DNA of 64,000 nt from Pseudofrankia coriaricola. GTDB taxonomy: Bacteria; Actinomycetota; Actinomycetes; Frankiales; Frankiaceae. The DNA is taken from positions 94,970 through 158,969 of the forward strand of contig NZ_MBLO01000125.1 in NCBI RefSeq assembly GCF_001854805.1, in the 5' to 3' direction. Shown here one piece after another: positions 8,285 to 16,996 of this stretch; the stretch's first letter is position 1, and each line of letters starts with the position of its first letter. The position numbers were made by a program, and so were the translations under genes. Under the pieces are notes generated by a model. It saw only the letters and a list, made by a program, of their open reading frames with translations. It ran no database searches and was not told the origin of the DNA.

Positions 8285-9265
8285 TCACGTGGCGACTTGT
8301 GGTGCCGGCCGCCGTCTCCAGGATCGGATGTTCCACCGTTCTGCGATTCGGCCGAATCCTTCGACCGCGACGGCCAGGAGGATGAGGACGCCGAGCGTCA
8401 CCTGCTGGTAGAGCGGGTCGAGTCCGAGCAGGTTGTAACCGTTGCCGATCAGCGCGAGGAAGAGGATTCCAAGGACGGAGCGCCACACCGCGCCCTCCCC
8501 TCCCAACATGCTCGTGCCGCCGACCACGATGCCCGCGATCACGGTGAATGTCAGCGTGTCGCCGCCGTTGGTGGCCTGGGCGCTCAGCACCCGTGACGAG
8601 TCGATCAGTCCACCAAAGGCGGCTGCGCCGCCGCTGATGGCGAACGTGGCGACGCGAATCTGCGTCACGCGCAGGCCGGCGAGTCGAGCGGCATTGATGT
8701 TGCCACCGACCGCGTAGATGTGCCGGCCGAAGGACGTGGCCCAGAGCGCCGCACCCAGAAGGCATGCCACCAGGAGTGTCAGCCAGGTCGCCGACGTGAC
8801 GCTGAAGATCTGCGTCCTTGCGAGGTCGCCGTAGGCCGAGCGGTGATAGAGCGTGATGCTGTCGCCGGAGGTGATAAGAGAGGCGATGCCCGAGACCACG
8901 AACGACATGGACAGCGTCGCGATGAGCGGGTTTATCTCGAAGATCGCGACGATGACGCCGTTGAGCAGGCCGACGAGCACGCCCACGAGCACGCCCACGA
9001 GTAAGGCGAGCCCGATGTCGCCGTGCTGCGCGAGGCGCGCGGCGACGACCGCCGAGAGCGCGTACACGGCGCCGACGGACAGGTCCAGCCCGCCGGCGAC
9101 GAAGACCAGCGTGCCCGCGCAGGCGATGACCAGTAGCGCCGACTGCTGGTCAAGGAGGTTGAGCAGGTTCACCTTCGTCGCGAACGGCTTGCTGGAGATG
9201 GCAAGCGCGATGAACAGAATGATGAAGGGGATCAGAATGCCAGATCTCCGCAGTCCTCGAAGCAT
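8285..9265 (-). CDS. Ribose/sugar-type ABC transporter permease (RbsC-like)
   Basis: The 326-residue permease has about ten hydrophobic segments. AGTLVFVAGGLDLSVGAVYA near residue 55 and NINAARLAGLRVTQI near 215 match the conserved features of the RbsC/XylH/AraH family. It should form the membrane channel of a sugar or polyol importer with the ATPase encoded one base upstream. The expected binding protein of the operon is only a fragment (10877-11320), so the importer may be inactive or may use a receptor encoded elsewhere. Confidence 0.88.
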   Translation of the reverse strand: MLRGLRRSGILIPFIILFIALAISSKPFATKVNLLNLLDQQSALLVIACAGTLVFVAGGLDLSVGAVYALSAVVAARLAQHGDIGLALLVGVLVGVLVGLLNGVIVAIFEINPLIATLSMSFVVSGIASLITSGDSITLYHRSAYGDLARTQIFSVTSATWLTLLVACLLGAALWATSFGRHIYAVGGNINAARLAGLRVTQIRVATFAISGGAAAFGGLIDSSRVLSAQATNGGDTLTFTVIAGIVVGGTSMLGGEGAVWRSVLGILFLALIGNGYNLLGLDPLYQQVTLGVLILLAVAVEGFGRIAERWNIRSWRRRPAPQVAT

Positions 9266-9266
9266 G

Positions 9267-10880
9267 TCACTCTCCGTCGCGCCTGATCGTGTTGCGTAAG
9301 GACGGGTGTGGTTGACCGGCTCCGCGCCACGCAGAGTCGGACTCGGCCTCCTGCGTGTTCGTCAACGCGGCCGTGAGGATTCGGTCCTCGCGGATCTCGT
9401 CACCGACCAGCTCGGCGGAAACCTCGCCGCGGCACATCACCAGGACCCGGTGCGAGAGGCCGATGAGCTCTTCGCGCTCAGATGAGATCAACAGAATGCC
9501 CACGCCCTGTTCGGCCAGTCCGTGCAGCAACCCGTAGATGGCCGTCTTCGCGCCGATGTCGACGCCTCGGGTCGGCTCATTGGCGATCAAGGCCAGCGGT
9601 CTGCGCATGAACGCCCGAGCGAACAGGACCTTCTGCTGGTTGCCGCCAGACAGCGTCGACACCGGCCTGCGTTGCCGGTCCGGCGGGACGTCCAGTGTGG
9701 ACAGCACCTCGGCGATGCGTTGTGTCTCGGCACGTCGGCGCACCACGCCCAGGCGGCTCACGTCGGCGAGTGAACTGATGCTGACGTTCTCCACGATCGG
9801 CCTGGTCAGGAACAGCCCGTCGTCTCGCCGCGATGCCGGGACCATGCTCAACCCGTGGGCGAGCGCTCGTCTCGGGCTGGGCCGGCGGACCGGTTCGCCT
9901 CCGATGAACAGCTTTCCGGACGACATCTTGAGCTGGCCGAACAGCGCGCGTGCGAGCTCTGCGCGACCCGATCCCTCTAGCCCAGCCAACCCGAGGATCT
10001 CCCCGGCGCGTACCTCGACGGACACGCCGCGCACGCCGGGCGCCACGATGTTCTCGCCGCCCAGGACGACCGGCGCGGTGGCGGGGGCCGGTCGTTTCTC
10101 CGGAAACACCGTCGATAGATCGCGGCCGAGCATCGCCTGGATCAACGACGCTTCGGTCTCCGCACTCGCCGGACCGGTCCGCACATGCTTGCCGTCGCGC
10201 AGGACCGTCACCGTGTCGGCGAGCGCGAGCACCTCCTTGAGGAAGTGAGTCACGATCAAGACGGTCGCCCCGCGTGCCACGACGGAACGGATTGTCCTGT
10301 GCAGCACGTGGGCTTCCTGCTCGGTGAGCGCCGCGGTCGGTTCGTCCATCACGATGAGGTCGGCACGCCGGGACAGCGCCCGCAGGATCTCGACCTGCTG
10401 CTGTTCGCCCAGCCGTAGCGAACTGACCTGCTGGAAGCCATCGAGCCGGAAGCCGGACTCGTCGCTGATCATTTGCCACCGCCGCCGCAGTTCGCGGCGG
10501 CGTACCAAGCCGCATGCGTGCGGCTCGGCACCGAGGAACACGTTGTCCTGGACGGCGAGGCCGGGCACGAGCGAGATCTCCTGCTCGATCGTGGCGATGC
10601 CGTGGACGAGGGCGTCCCGCGGAGAGCGCATCGAGACAGTTCGGCCGCCGATGGCGACCTGGCCCTGATCAGGCTGGATGACACCGGCGATGATCTTTCC
10701 GAGCGTCGACTTCCCGGCACCGTTCTCGCCGACCAGGGCGTGGACCGTGCCTGGCTCGATCCTGAGCGTCACGTCGTTCAGTGCCCGGACCGCACCGAAC
10801 GTCTTGGAGATCCCGATGACCTCAAGGCCTGCGAACGAGCGCCGCGGGGCCTCGGCGGTCTCGACGACGTCGATCCTCAT
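9267..10880 (-). CDS. Sugar ABC transporter ATPase with two nucleotide-binding domains (RbsA-like)
   Basis: Two ABC domains lie in tandem in about 537 residues. The first has Walker A GENGAGKST, signature LRLGEQQQ and Walker B LIVMDEPTAA. The second has the usual RbsA-type degenerate P-loop GLEGSGRAE and signature LSGGNQQK, but its Walker B reads LIANEPTRGVD, with Asn where Asp is usual. ATG 10880 overlaps the stop of the upstream binding-protein fragment (ATGA); GTG 10889 is an alternative. Such ATPases drive uptake of ribose, xylose, galactose or related sugars. The Walker B change adds to the suspicion that this importer is decaying, although hydrolysis is normally carried by the other half. 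Confidence 0.87.
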   Translation of the reverse strand: MRIDVVETAEAPRRSFAGLEVIGISKTFGAVRALNDVTLRIEPGTVHALVGENGAGKSTLGKIIAGVIQPDQGQVAIGGRTVSMRSPRDALVHGIATIEQEISLVPGLAVQDNVFLGAEPHACGLVRRRELRRRWQMISDESGFRLDGFQQVSSLRLGEQQQVEILRALSRRADLIVMDEPTAALTEQEAHVLHRTIRSVVARGATVLIVTHFLKEVLALADTVTVLRDGKHVRTGPASAETEASLIQAMLGRDLSTVFPEKRPAPATAPVVLGGENIVAPGVRGVSVEVRAGEILGLAGLEGSGRAELARALFGQLKMSSGKLFIGGEPVRRPSPRRALAHGLSMVPASRRDDGLFLTRPIVENVSISSLADVSRLGVVRRRAETQRIAEVLSTLDVPPDRQRRPVSTLSGGNQQKVLFARAFMRRPLALIANEPTRGVDIGAKTAIYGLLHGLAEQGVGILLISSEREELIGLSHRVLVMCRGEVSAELVGDEIREDRILTAALTNTQEAESDSAWRGAGQPHPSLRNTIRRDGE

Positions 10881-11320
10881 CCGCTCCACTCACCCGTGAA
10901 CTTGCCGACGTTGGACGTGGTCGCGAGCCCGCCGTCCGGCAGGTCGGCAGCGGGGTTGCGCCCTCCGCTGACGACGTTCTGCCGAACTGCCTTGACGAGG
11001 GCTTGGACCGCGACGCGAGCGGTTGTCGCGGGCAGCGTCGGGACGTCGCCGAACCAGACACCTTGCCGCACCTGCTGCAGGCCGGCGACGCTCCCACCCA
11101 GACCGATGATCTTCACCTGCTGTGCTTTGTGGGCCGCCACCACGGCCTGCGTCGCGCCCTGCATGCCTTGATCCGAGCCGACCAGAACGTGGATGTCGGG
11201 ATGGGCCTGGAGCATCGTTTGCGCCGAGGCAAGCCCGCCGGCCGCGCTGAACTTGTGACCGCCTCGACCGGGGCCGGCGTCACCGCCGGCGGTCAGAGGC
11301 CGGGACGGGCTGCCATATTG
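10877..11320 (-). pseudogene. Truncated periplasmic sugar-binding protein (RbsB-like), C-terminal part only
   Basis: The reading frame ends FTGEWSG and contains SAAGGLASAQTMLQAHPDI, then VGSDQGMQGATQAV and VKIIGLGG, which match the second lobe of ribose-type binding proteins. The first lobe, about 200 residues with the signal peptide, is absent: upstream in frame there is no export signal and the sequence becomes unrelated. The stop overlaps the ATPase start. The upstream limit of the fragment is approximate; an open frame continues to 11353. Confidence 0.7.
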
Positions 11321-11531
11321 GCTATGCCACATTGCCGCCGAGTGTGGGACCACGTCATCGCGCTGTCAAGCCTCGGAAACCTGCCGGCCCCTGCGCTCCA
11401 GCAGCAGGAGCAGTACTTACAGGCAGCCGAAGAGGTCAGTTGGGCGGCCTGTTGACAGGGCGTCGAGGCTTTGCTTGGGTACTGATTGGACTGGCCACCT
11501 GGCCAAAGCTACTGGATCTTGAGGAGATCAG
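11321..11531. other. Junction region and promoter of the cupin gene
   Basis: A plus-strand frame ending at 11455 reads WDHVIALSSLGNLPAPALQQ and then EQYLQAAEEVSWAAC. It looks protein-like but was not recognised and may be the tail of a lost gene. TTGACA at 11453-11458 is a possible -35 element for the cupin gene, and TGAGGAGA just before 11532 is its ribosome site. Confidence 0.3.
11493..11506 (+). promoter_or_regulatory. Candidate operator TGGCCA-CC-TGGCCA
   Basis: It is identical to the element at 793-806 at 13 of 14 positions and lies between a TTGACA box and the cupin start. The shared site links the cupin gene to the aldolase-ALDH island 10 kb away. Confidence 0.45.
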
Positions 11532-12062
11532 ATGCGCAGAGTGATCGTGGCGAACGTCAACGGAGTCAGCCGCGTGGTCGACGACAGTGCGCCGCCGAGG
11601 TCCAGACAGGCCGTGCACACCCCGGGGTTCTCCAACACGCTCCTGTGGTCGACTCCCCCGAACGTTTCGACGGAGTACGACGGGACAGACCCCACCCTCT
11701 CCGCGGGAACCTTCGTTCCCGCACCTGGCGGCTCCTCCCTGCTGCTCCTGACCCTTCCGCCCCTGGCGGTGTTCCAAGATCCCGGGTTCGACCGAGAAGC
11801 CGCCGCGGCGGAGCATCCGCTGATCTCTCCGGGCATCTACGAGCTGATGGAGCCGGACAACCCCGGTATGCATACGACCCCGTCGGTCGACTACGACTTC
11901 TTACTGGAGGGAAACTTGACCTTGGAGCTGACCGCCGGTGAGGCTGAACTGAACGCCGGAGATGTCGTCGTCCAGATCGGCACCCGCCACGCGTGGCGGA
12001 ATCGCTCCAACCGAGTCGCCAAGCTGCTTGTCGTGTTCATCGGCGCGACCGGTACGGCCTGA
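11532..12062 (+). CDS. Cupin-fold protein
   Basis: The 176-residue single-domain protein has a cupin core in its C-terminal half: SVDYDFLLEGNLTLEL (first strands) and GDVVVQIGTRHAWRNRSNR (second motif with His). The first cupin motif lacks the usual two His, so metal binding is uncertain. TGAGGAGA gives a strong ribosome site. The operator shared with the 793-806 promoter suggests the protein belongs to the same catabolic regulon, perhaps as an isomerase, dioxygenase or ligand-binding partner. No function can be assigned from the sequence. Confidence 0.75.
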   Translation: MRRVIVANVNGVSRVVDDSAPPRSRQAVHTPGFSNTLLWSTPPNVSTEYDGTDPTLSAGTFVPAPGGSSLLLLTLPPLAVFQDPGFDREAAAAEHPLISPGIYELMEPDNPGMHTTPSVDYDFLLEGNLTLELTAGEAELNAGDVVVQIGTRHAWRNRSNRVAKLLVVFIGATGTA

Positions 12063-12457
12063 ATCGTCAAGGGCACCCAACCCGCGCGGCGACCGACTTC
12101 GCCTACCTGGTTCGGGGCGTTCCCCTACAGGACCGTCGGGCCGGGCTCCAGCGCGCGCAGCCCGCCACGCCGGACGCGAAGCGCTAGCCCCCCTTGGCCG
12201 CCGCAACGCCTGTGCCCACGCCGCCGCCGAGCAGGGACTGGTTCGGCAGGGACCTGGCGCGGTGGCGGTTGTCCTCCACACAGGAGCACCGATCCGACAC
12301 TCACAGATCACAAAGCGACAGCTGGGACTAACGCTCGTGGATGGCGCCGTCGCCACCACCGCCTTCCTGGAGTGGCTGCATCAGCGCCGGCATCGGGGCC
12401 GGCCCACCCAGCAGAGCGCGGTCCATGCGTGCACAAGCAAGCTGTAAGCTGGGCGGC
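12063..12457. other. Gap without a recognised gene
   Basis: These 395 bases have open frames on the plus strand (for example VLHTGAPIRHSQITKRQLGL near 12270-12330), but no start with a ribosome site and no family resemblance. The last 40 bases carry the MarR promoter region. Confidence 0.3.
12426..12443. promoter_or_regulatory. Candidate MarR site upstream of the MarR gene
   Basis: TGCGTGCACAAGCAAGCT lies 14 bases before the MarR start and matches 14 of 18 bases with 13096-13113 in front of the next gene. This is consistent with autoregulation. Confidence 0.3.
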
Positions 12458-12955
12458 ATGGCAGACGATGACGGCGTCGTTCCGCTTCGCCAGGACGAAG
12501 AGGCGGTGATCCGGGCGCTGTTGCCCGCGATCGCGGCAATGATGCGGGCATTTGATGCGGATCTGGACCGTATGCAGCGTATGACGCACACCGAGTACGT
12601 GGTCCTGATGTTCCTGTCCGAGGCGCCCGAGCGAACGCTACGGCTCAATGACCTCGCTGCCCGCTGTCACAAGTCGCTGAGCGCGGTAAGCCGCGCGGTG
12701 GGTCGACTGGAGGCGCAGGCTCTTGTTCGTCGGTCGCTGTCCCTTGATGACGGTCGTGGTCGCGAAGCGGTCTTGACCGAGGCTGGGCTCGCTCGTCTTG
12801 ATGAGGCGCGGGCCACTCATGTCGAGAGCATTCGGCGCCATCTGATCAACCACCTGGAGGGCGTCGACCTTGGCGCCCTGTCCCGGGCTCTGGAGCACAT
12901 CGCCGATGCTGATAGTTCCGCGAAGCTCCCGAAGCGAGCGACGTCCGCTCGGTAG
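12458..12955 (+). CDS. MarR-family transcriptional regulator
   Basis: The 165-residue protein has the MarR winged helix: TEYVVLMFLSEAPERTLRLN, then DLAARCHKSLSAVSRAVGRL (recognition helix) and the wing RRSLSLDDGRGREAVLT. ATG 12458 fits the family length; GGGCGG upstream is a weak ribosome site. The following gene starts 200 bases downstream in the same direction and carries a similar site in its leader, so it is the likely target. Effector unknown. Confidence 0.88.
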   Translation: MADDDGVVPLRQDEEAVIRALLPAIAAMMRAFDADLDRMQRMTHTEYVVLMFLSEAPERTLRLNDLAARCHKSLSAVSRAVGRLEAQALVRRSLSLDDGRGREAVLTEAGLARLDEARATHVESIRRHLINHLEGVDLGALSRALEHIADADSSAKLPKRATSAR

Positions 12956-13095
12956 CACTCTGACACCGACTCGCTAGGCCCAGCGGACCGCGGACTGACG
13001 CCCGAGTCCCCGTGAACGCACGCTGTAGCTAAGAAATCGCATCACGCTACTGTGGCGGAGGCCATAGCTAGCCATTCTCGCGGCGGTGTTATGTT

Positions 13096-13113
13096 TGCTC
13101 GCGCAAGCAAGTT
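13096..13113. promoter_or_regulatory. Candidate MarR site upstream of the SnoaL-like gene
   Basis: TGCTCGCGCAAGCAAGTT resembles 12426-12443 at 14 of 18 positions and contains TTGCT and AGCAA in inverted orientation (13095-13099 and 13106-13110). It is 43 bases before the start codon at 13157. Confidence 0.3.
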
Positions 13114-13156
13114 ACTGCCTAGGCGCAACTCACCGAGCTCGACCGGAGACACGCGA

Positions 13157-14176
13157 ATGGAAACCAGTCGGCCAGCAGGAAACGGCACCTCACGACGGAC
13201 GTTGTTCCGCCAGGCCACGCTCGCCGGAGCGGGGATTGCCGCAGCCACGCTTCTCCCCGCGGGGAGCGCGTCGGCCGCCGGCACCCGGGACGGCCTCACC
13301 TTCCCCGGCGTCGATATCGTCATCGATGCCTCGCACGCCACTGAAGACGTGGTTGTGTTGGTCCGGGAGTACCTCACTCGCAAGAGCGCGCACAGTCCGG
13401 ATGCGACGATGTCATTCTTTTCGCGCGATCCACTCACGTACATCGATGCGGTGCTGGGGTGGTCCTGGTATGACTGGGACTCCTTGCGGACATCTTTGGG
13501 CCAGTTCATGCCGAACTGGCCCAAGGACGGCAAGTCGTATCCCACACGGATACTGGGCGATGCGACTAGTGCCCTAGTTTTCTTCACCGATACCGCCGGC
13601 CTGTTCGGACCGTCCGAGATCCGGACGGTCGGTGTCATCAATTTCGACGACCGCAAGATCACACGTCAAATCGATTACTGGGACGGCCGGCATTTCGGGA
13701 TCTCCGACACGCTGGGGCTGAAAGTATCCTCGGACAAGTTCCCGACGGACTTCCGGGAGTCGACAGTCGGAGAAACCGCGGCGCTCGGCATGAAGAACGT
13801 CACGTACCAGCTCGCCGGAGCCCTGCGAGACGGCGACGGAGCGCGCGCGGCGCAACTTTTCGCGCCTGGCGCCATTTTCGAGGACGTTCCAGCGCACGTG
13901 CAGCTTGTCGGCCCTCGGAGTATTGGCTCCTATCTGGCCAACGCCATCTCCCTCTTGCCGTACACCGGTCGCGGCACGGTCGTTCGACATGTCGTCGGCG
14001 GCGCGGTGGGCGGGGGCTACGAATGGACTTCCGCTGATAACCCTGTTCCTCGCGGCGTCGTCGCGCTCGAGTTGGACCTCTGGGGAAAGATCACCCGCCT
14101 TACCGCGATGTGGGACGGCTCGCTTGTCGACGACTCAGCGTTGATCTCGCTGGGCCAGAAGGCGGTCGAACGCTGA
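13157..14176 (+). CDS. Tat-exported protein with two SnoaL-like (NTF2-fold) domains
   Basis: The protein has 339 residues. The N-terminus carries a twin-arginine signal, SRRTLFRQATLAGAG, with a cleavage site after SASA near residue 38. Two alpha+beta segments of about 130 residues follow: the first spans about 55-180 (VVVLVREYLTRKSAHSPDAT, RILGDATSALVFFTDTAG) and the second about 210-330 (LAGALRDGDGARAAQLFAPG). Both have the pattern of SnoaL-type polyketide cyclase folds, which also occur in many non-cyclase proteins. ATG 13157 has GGAGA 7 bases upstream. It follows a MarR gene and may be under its control. Catalytic activity cannot be judged. Confidence 0.7.
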   Translation: METSRPAGNGTSRRTLFRQATLAGAGIAAATLLPAGSASAAGTRDGLTFPGVDIVIDASHATEDVVVLVREYLTRKSAHSPDATMSFFSRDPLTYIDAVLGWSWYDWDSLRTSLGQFMPNWPKDGKSYPTRILGDATSALVFFTDTAGLFGPSEIRTVGVINFDDRKITRQIDYWDGRHFGISDTLGLKVSSDKFPTDFRESTVGETAALGMKNVTYQLAGALRDGDGARAAQLFAPGAIFEDVPAHVQLVGPRSIGSYLANAISLLPYTGRGTVVRHVVGGAVGGGYEWTSADNPVPRGVVALELDLWGKITRLTAMWDGSLVDDSALISLGQKAVER

Positions 14177-14288
14177 ACGTTGCGCCCATCCCAGAATGGT
14201 CGCCGCGAATCGTGTCCGCCTCACGCCCAGTTGACGCCGGACTTCGAGCCCGGCTGTCGCGTCACTCGCGGCCTCCATTTAACGATCT

Positions 14289-14545
14289 TCAGCGGTCTTG
14301 ATCGCCAGCGAGTTTTGGCCTGTGTTCGGAGTGTTGGCGGCGAAATTCGGGGAGCAGGGCGAGGAGCAGCAGTGCGCTGGCGGTGCAGGCGAGGCCGCCG
14401 GAGACGACGGAGATGGCATCTGAGAACGCGGTCGCGACGGTGCCGGCCTCGAGGTCACCGAGGCGTGGTCCGCCGGTCACGACCGAGATTTGTAGGCCGG
14501 TAAGCCGGCCTCGCGGGGTGTCGAGGGCCGAGAGCCGTTCTGATG
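14289..14545 (-). pseudogene. Remnant of an MFS transporter C-terminus
   Basis: The minus-strand frame reads ALDTPRGRLTGLQISVVTGG, PRLGDLEAGTVA, then ISVVSGGLACTASALLLLAL and LLPEF. This matches the last two helices of MFS exporters of the EntS type. The ten preceding helices are missing: upstream of about 14545 the frame becomes unrelated. It is a gene remnant, not a small protein. Confidence 0.55.
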
Positions 14546-14992
14546 TAGGACGTCCCGCAGCACAGGTTCTCGACCTCGACCGGGCTGTCCTGGCATGGTC
14601 GTTGCGGCCCGTCGACCGGACCGACGGTCGCGTCCGGGCGCGTCGGCCAGGCTGAGCCACCAGGCAGGCCCGCTTTCCCCCACCCGATCATCGCCAGCGA
14701 GACCGGGTTCGGAGCGTTCTCGAAGGAGCCGACAAGCGACGCCTCATCGAGCGCGACCGACGCGGCGCTTCCTGACCGCCGAAAAGTGCGCGCACATGCC
14801 GCTCTGCGCACGTTGGCCGGGTGTAGCCACCTGGGTCCTTGCTGATGCCGCGGTGGGATGAGGGCGAGCGGCTTCCTGGTGGCGCTCGCCGCACTGTGTG
14901 GCTTGCTGCCGGTGACGGCCACTGGGCGCTGGAAGTCCCTGGCGAGGTGAGTCCGTTTAGAACCGCCCGGTAATCGCGCTGGAGAGGGATGT
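14546..14992. other. Degenerate region, possible frameshifted DUF385-type oxidoreductase piece
   Basis: On the minus strand at about 14600-14720, two overlapping frames read GPAWWLSLADAP and RPDATVGPVDGPQR. Joined by a frameshift they resemble the PAWWLNL...PDATV segment of F420-dependent DUF385 proteins. No intact frame exists. The rest of the stretch up to the hydrolase start holds nothing recognisable. Confidence 0.25.
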
Positions 14993-16003
14993 GTGGCCCG
15001 GGTCGTTCACATATCGTCTGGCCCTGTGAGGCACCAGGTTGTAGACGCCCGGGGGACGAGGATCCACTGCGTCGAGGAAGGGTCCGGTCGGTTGGTGCTG
15101 TTCGTCCACGGGTTCCCCGAGTCGTGGTACTCGTGGCGTCACCAGTTGCCAGCGATCGCCGAGGCTGGGTTCCGGGCCGTGGCAATCGACGTCCGAGGGT
15201 ACGGGAGGTCCTCCGCCCCCGTCGAGGTCGAGGCGTACGGGATGCTCCAGCACGTCGGCGACAACCTCGGGGTGGTAGAGGGGCTCGCCGGCCGGGGCTC
15301 ACCGGCGATCATCGTCGGCCACGACTGGGGGGCGCCGATCGCCGCCCACTCGGCCCTGTTGCGACCGGACATCTTCACCGCGGTAGCTCTGCTCAGCGTC
15401 CCGTACAGCCCCCCGGGCGGTCGGCGGCCCACCGATGCCTTCGCCGAGATGGGAAGGCTGGCCGGCCCGGACGAGGAGTTCTACATCAACTACTTCCAGG
15501 AGCCGGGACGGGCCGAGCGGGAGATCGAGATCGACGTGCGATCATGGCTGCTCGGCGGCTATCTCGCGTCGTCAGGTGACGGGGCGACGTCGGCGTCGGA
15601 CGAAAAGCCCGCCGGCACCGTGGCGCGCGGAAAGATGCTGCGAGACCGCTTTCCCGCTCCCGACCGCCTCCCTGCCTGGCTCACCGAGGACGACCTTGAG
15701 TTCTATGTCGAGGAGTTCGAGCGGACCGGATTCCGGGGAGCCCTCAACCGCTACCGCAACGTGGACCGGGACTGGCAGGACCTCCAACCGTGGAGAGGCG
15801 CGCCCATCCGGGTTCCATCCCTCTTCATCGGTGGGGAAAAGGACAGTCCGACCCTGTGGGGAAGCCGGGCCATCGCCCGCTTCCCCGACACCCTGCCAGG
15901 CCTACGCGGCAGCCACATACTCCCCGGCTGCGGTCACTGGGTTCAGCAAGAACGAGCCGACGAGGTCAACCGACTCCTCGTAAACTGGCTGAAAACGCTG
16001 TAA
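14993..16003 (+). CDS. Alpha/beta hydrolase, epoxide hydrolase type
   Basis: The 336-residue protein has the epoxide hydrolase layout. The oxyanion segment HGFPESWYSWRHQ is near residue 40, the nucleophile Asp sits in the GHDWGA elbow near 104, a cap region spans about 140-260, an acid is in GGEKDSPT, and the catalytic His is in GCGHWVQQE near 310. Epoxide hydrolases of this fold open epoxides through an aspartyl ester, and the Asp rather than Ser at the elbow supports this over an esterase or lipase. The GTG start is preceded by GGAGAGGG. The substrate is unknown; the neighbouring acyl-CoA operon suggests a lipid or terpene-like compound. Confidence 0.85.
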   Translation: MARVVHISSGPVRHQVVDARGTRIHCVEEGSGRLVLFVHGFPESWYSWRHQLPAIAEAGFRAVAIDVRGYGRSSAPVEVEAYGMLQHVGDNLGVVEGLAGRGSPAIIVGHDWGAPIAAHSALLRPDIFTAVALLSVPYSPPGGRRPTDAFAEMGRLAGPDEEFYINYFQEPGRAEREIEIDVRSWLLGGYLASSGDGATSASDEKPAGTVARGKMLRDRFPAPDRLPAWLTEDDLEFYVEEFERTGFRGALNRYRNVDRDWQDLQPWRGAPIRVPSLFIGGEKDSPTLWGSRAIARFPDTLPGLRGSHILPGCGHWVQQERADEVNRLLVNWLKTL

Positions 16004-16063
16004 CCGTCGAGGCCAGCAGAACCAACGACGACAACGGAGCGTTGATCGTCGCCGCGAACCCGG

Positions 16064-16996
16064 CTAACTCACCGCTGGTGGGGCCCCGGCTCCCGCCCCG
16101 ATCTTCCGATCGAGCTTGAGGAGGCGCAGAGCGTTCTCCTTGAGGATCAGCGTGCGGACCTCGTCGGACAGATCGAGGGCGGCGAAGTCGCGCAGCCAGC
16201 GATCCGGGGTGAGGACCGGGTAGTCGGAGCCGAACAGCACCTTGTGCCGCAGCAGCGATCCCGCCTGGCGGACCAGCTGCGGCGGGAAGTACTTCGGTGA
16301 CCAGCCTGAGAGGTCGATGTAGGCGTTGGCCTTGTGGGTGGCCACCGAGATCGCCGCGTCGACCCAGGGCACGGCCGGGTGGGCCATGATGATGTCAAGG
16401 CCAGGGAAGTCGGCCGCGACGTCGTCGAGCAGCATCGGGTCGGAATAGCGCAGCTTGATCCCCCGTCCGCCCGGCAGGCCGGCGCCGATGCCGGTCTGCC
16501 CGGTGTGGAACAGGGCGATCGTCTCGAGCTCCTCCAGGGCGGCGTAGAGCGGGTAGAACGCGGCGTCGTTCGGCGCGAAGCCCTGCAGGCTCGGATGGAA
16601 CTTGAACCCGCGGACCCCGTGGACCTCGGCGAGCCGCCGTGCCTGCGCGACCGCCTCGGCGCCACGCAGCGGGTCGACCGAGCCGAAGGGGATGAGCACA
16701 TCGGCGTGTTCGGCAGCCTCTGCCGCGATCTGCTCGCTCGACAGCGCCGGGTGTCCCAGGCTCGTGCTCGCGTCCACGGTGAAGACGACAGCGGCCATGT
16801 CGCGCTCGCGGTAGTACTGGGCGATCCGCGCGAGGCTCGGGGTCCGGTCCTGGTCCACGCGGAAGTACTTCGCAGACGCGTCCAGCAGCTCGTCGTCGAG
16901 GGAGAAGTGTCCTTGGCCGTCGGACTCGACGTGGGTGTGGACGTCGAGGGCTACGATGCGGCCGGTGTCGATGGCTGGCGCGTAGGGGCGGGTCAC
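16064..16996 (-). CDS. Amidohydrolase family 2 (ACMSD-like) metal-dependent hydrolase or decarboxylase
   Basis: The 310-residue TIM-barrel protein has the metal motif DVHTHVE near residue 18, a His in GFKFHPSLQGF near 150, FHTGQTG near 180, IIMAHPAVPW near 220 and the final Asp in LFGSDYPVL near 270. These are the ligands of the amidohydrolase_2 family, which includes ACMSD, gamma-resorcylate decarboxylase and 4-oxalomesaconate hydratase-like enzymes. The GTG start overlaps the stop of the broken dehydrogenase frame (GTGA), so it is the last gene of the enoyl-CoA hydratase operon. It may act on a cyclic or aromatic acid. Confidence 0.83.
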   Translation of the reverse strand: MTRPYAPAIDTGRIVALDVHTHVESDGQGHFSLDDELLDASAKYFRVDQDRTPSLARIAQYYRERDMAAVVFTVDASTSLGHPALSSEQIAAEAAEHADVLIPFGSVDPLRGAEAVAQARRLAEVHGVRGFKFHPSLQGFAPNDAAFYPLYAALEELETIALFHTGQTGIGAGLPGGRGIKLRYSDPMLLDDVAADFPGLDIIMAHPAVPWVDAAISVATHKANAYIDLSGWSPKYFPPQLVRQAGSLLRHKVLFGSDYPVLTPDRWLRDFAALDLSDEVRTLILKENALRLLKLDRKIGAGAGAPPAVS

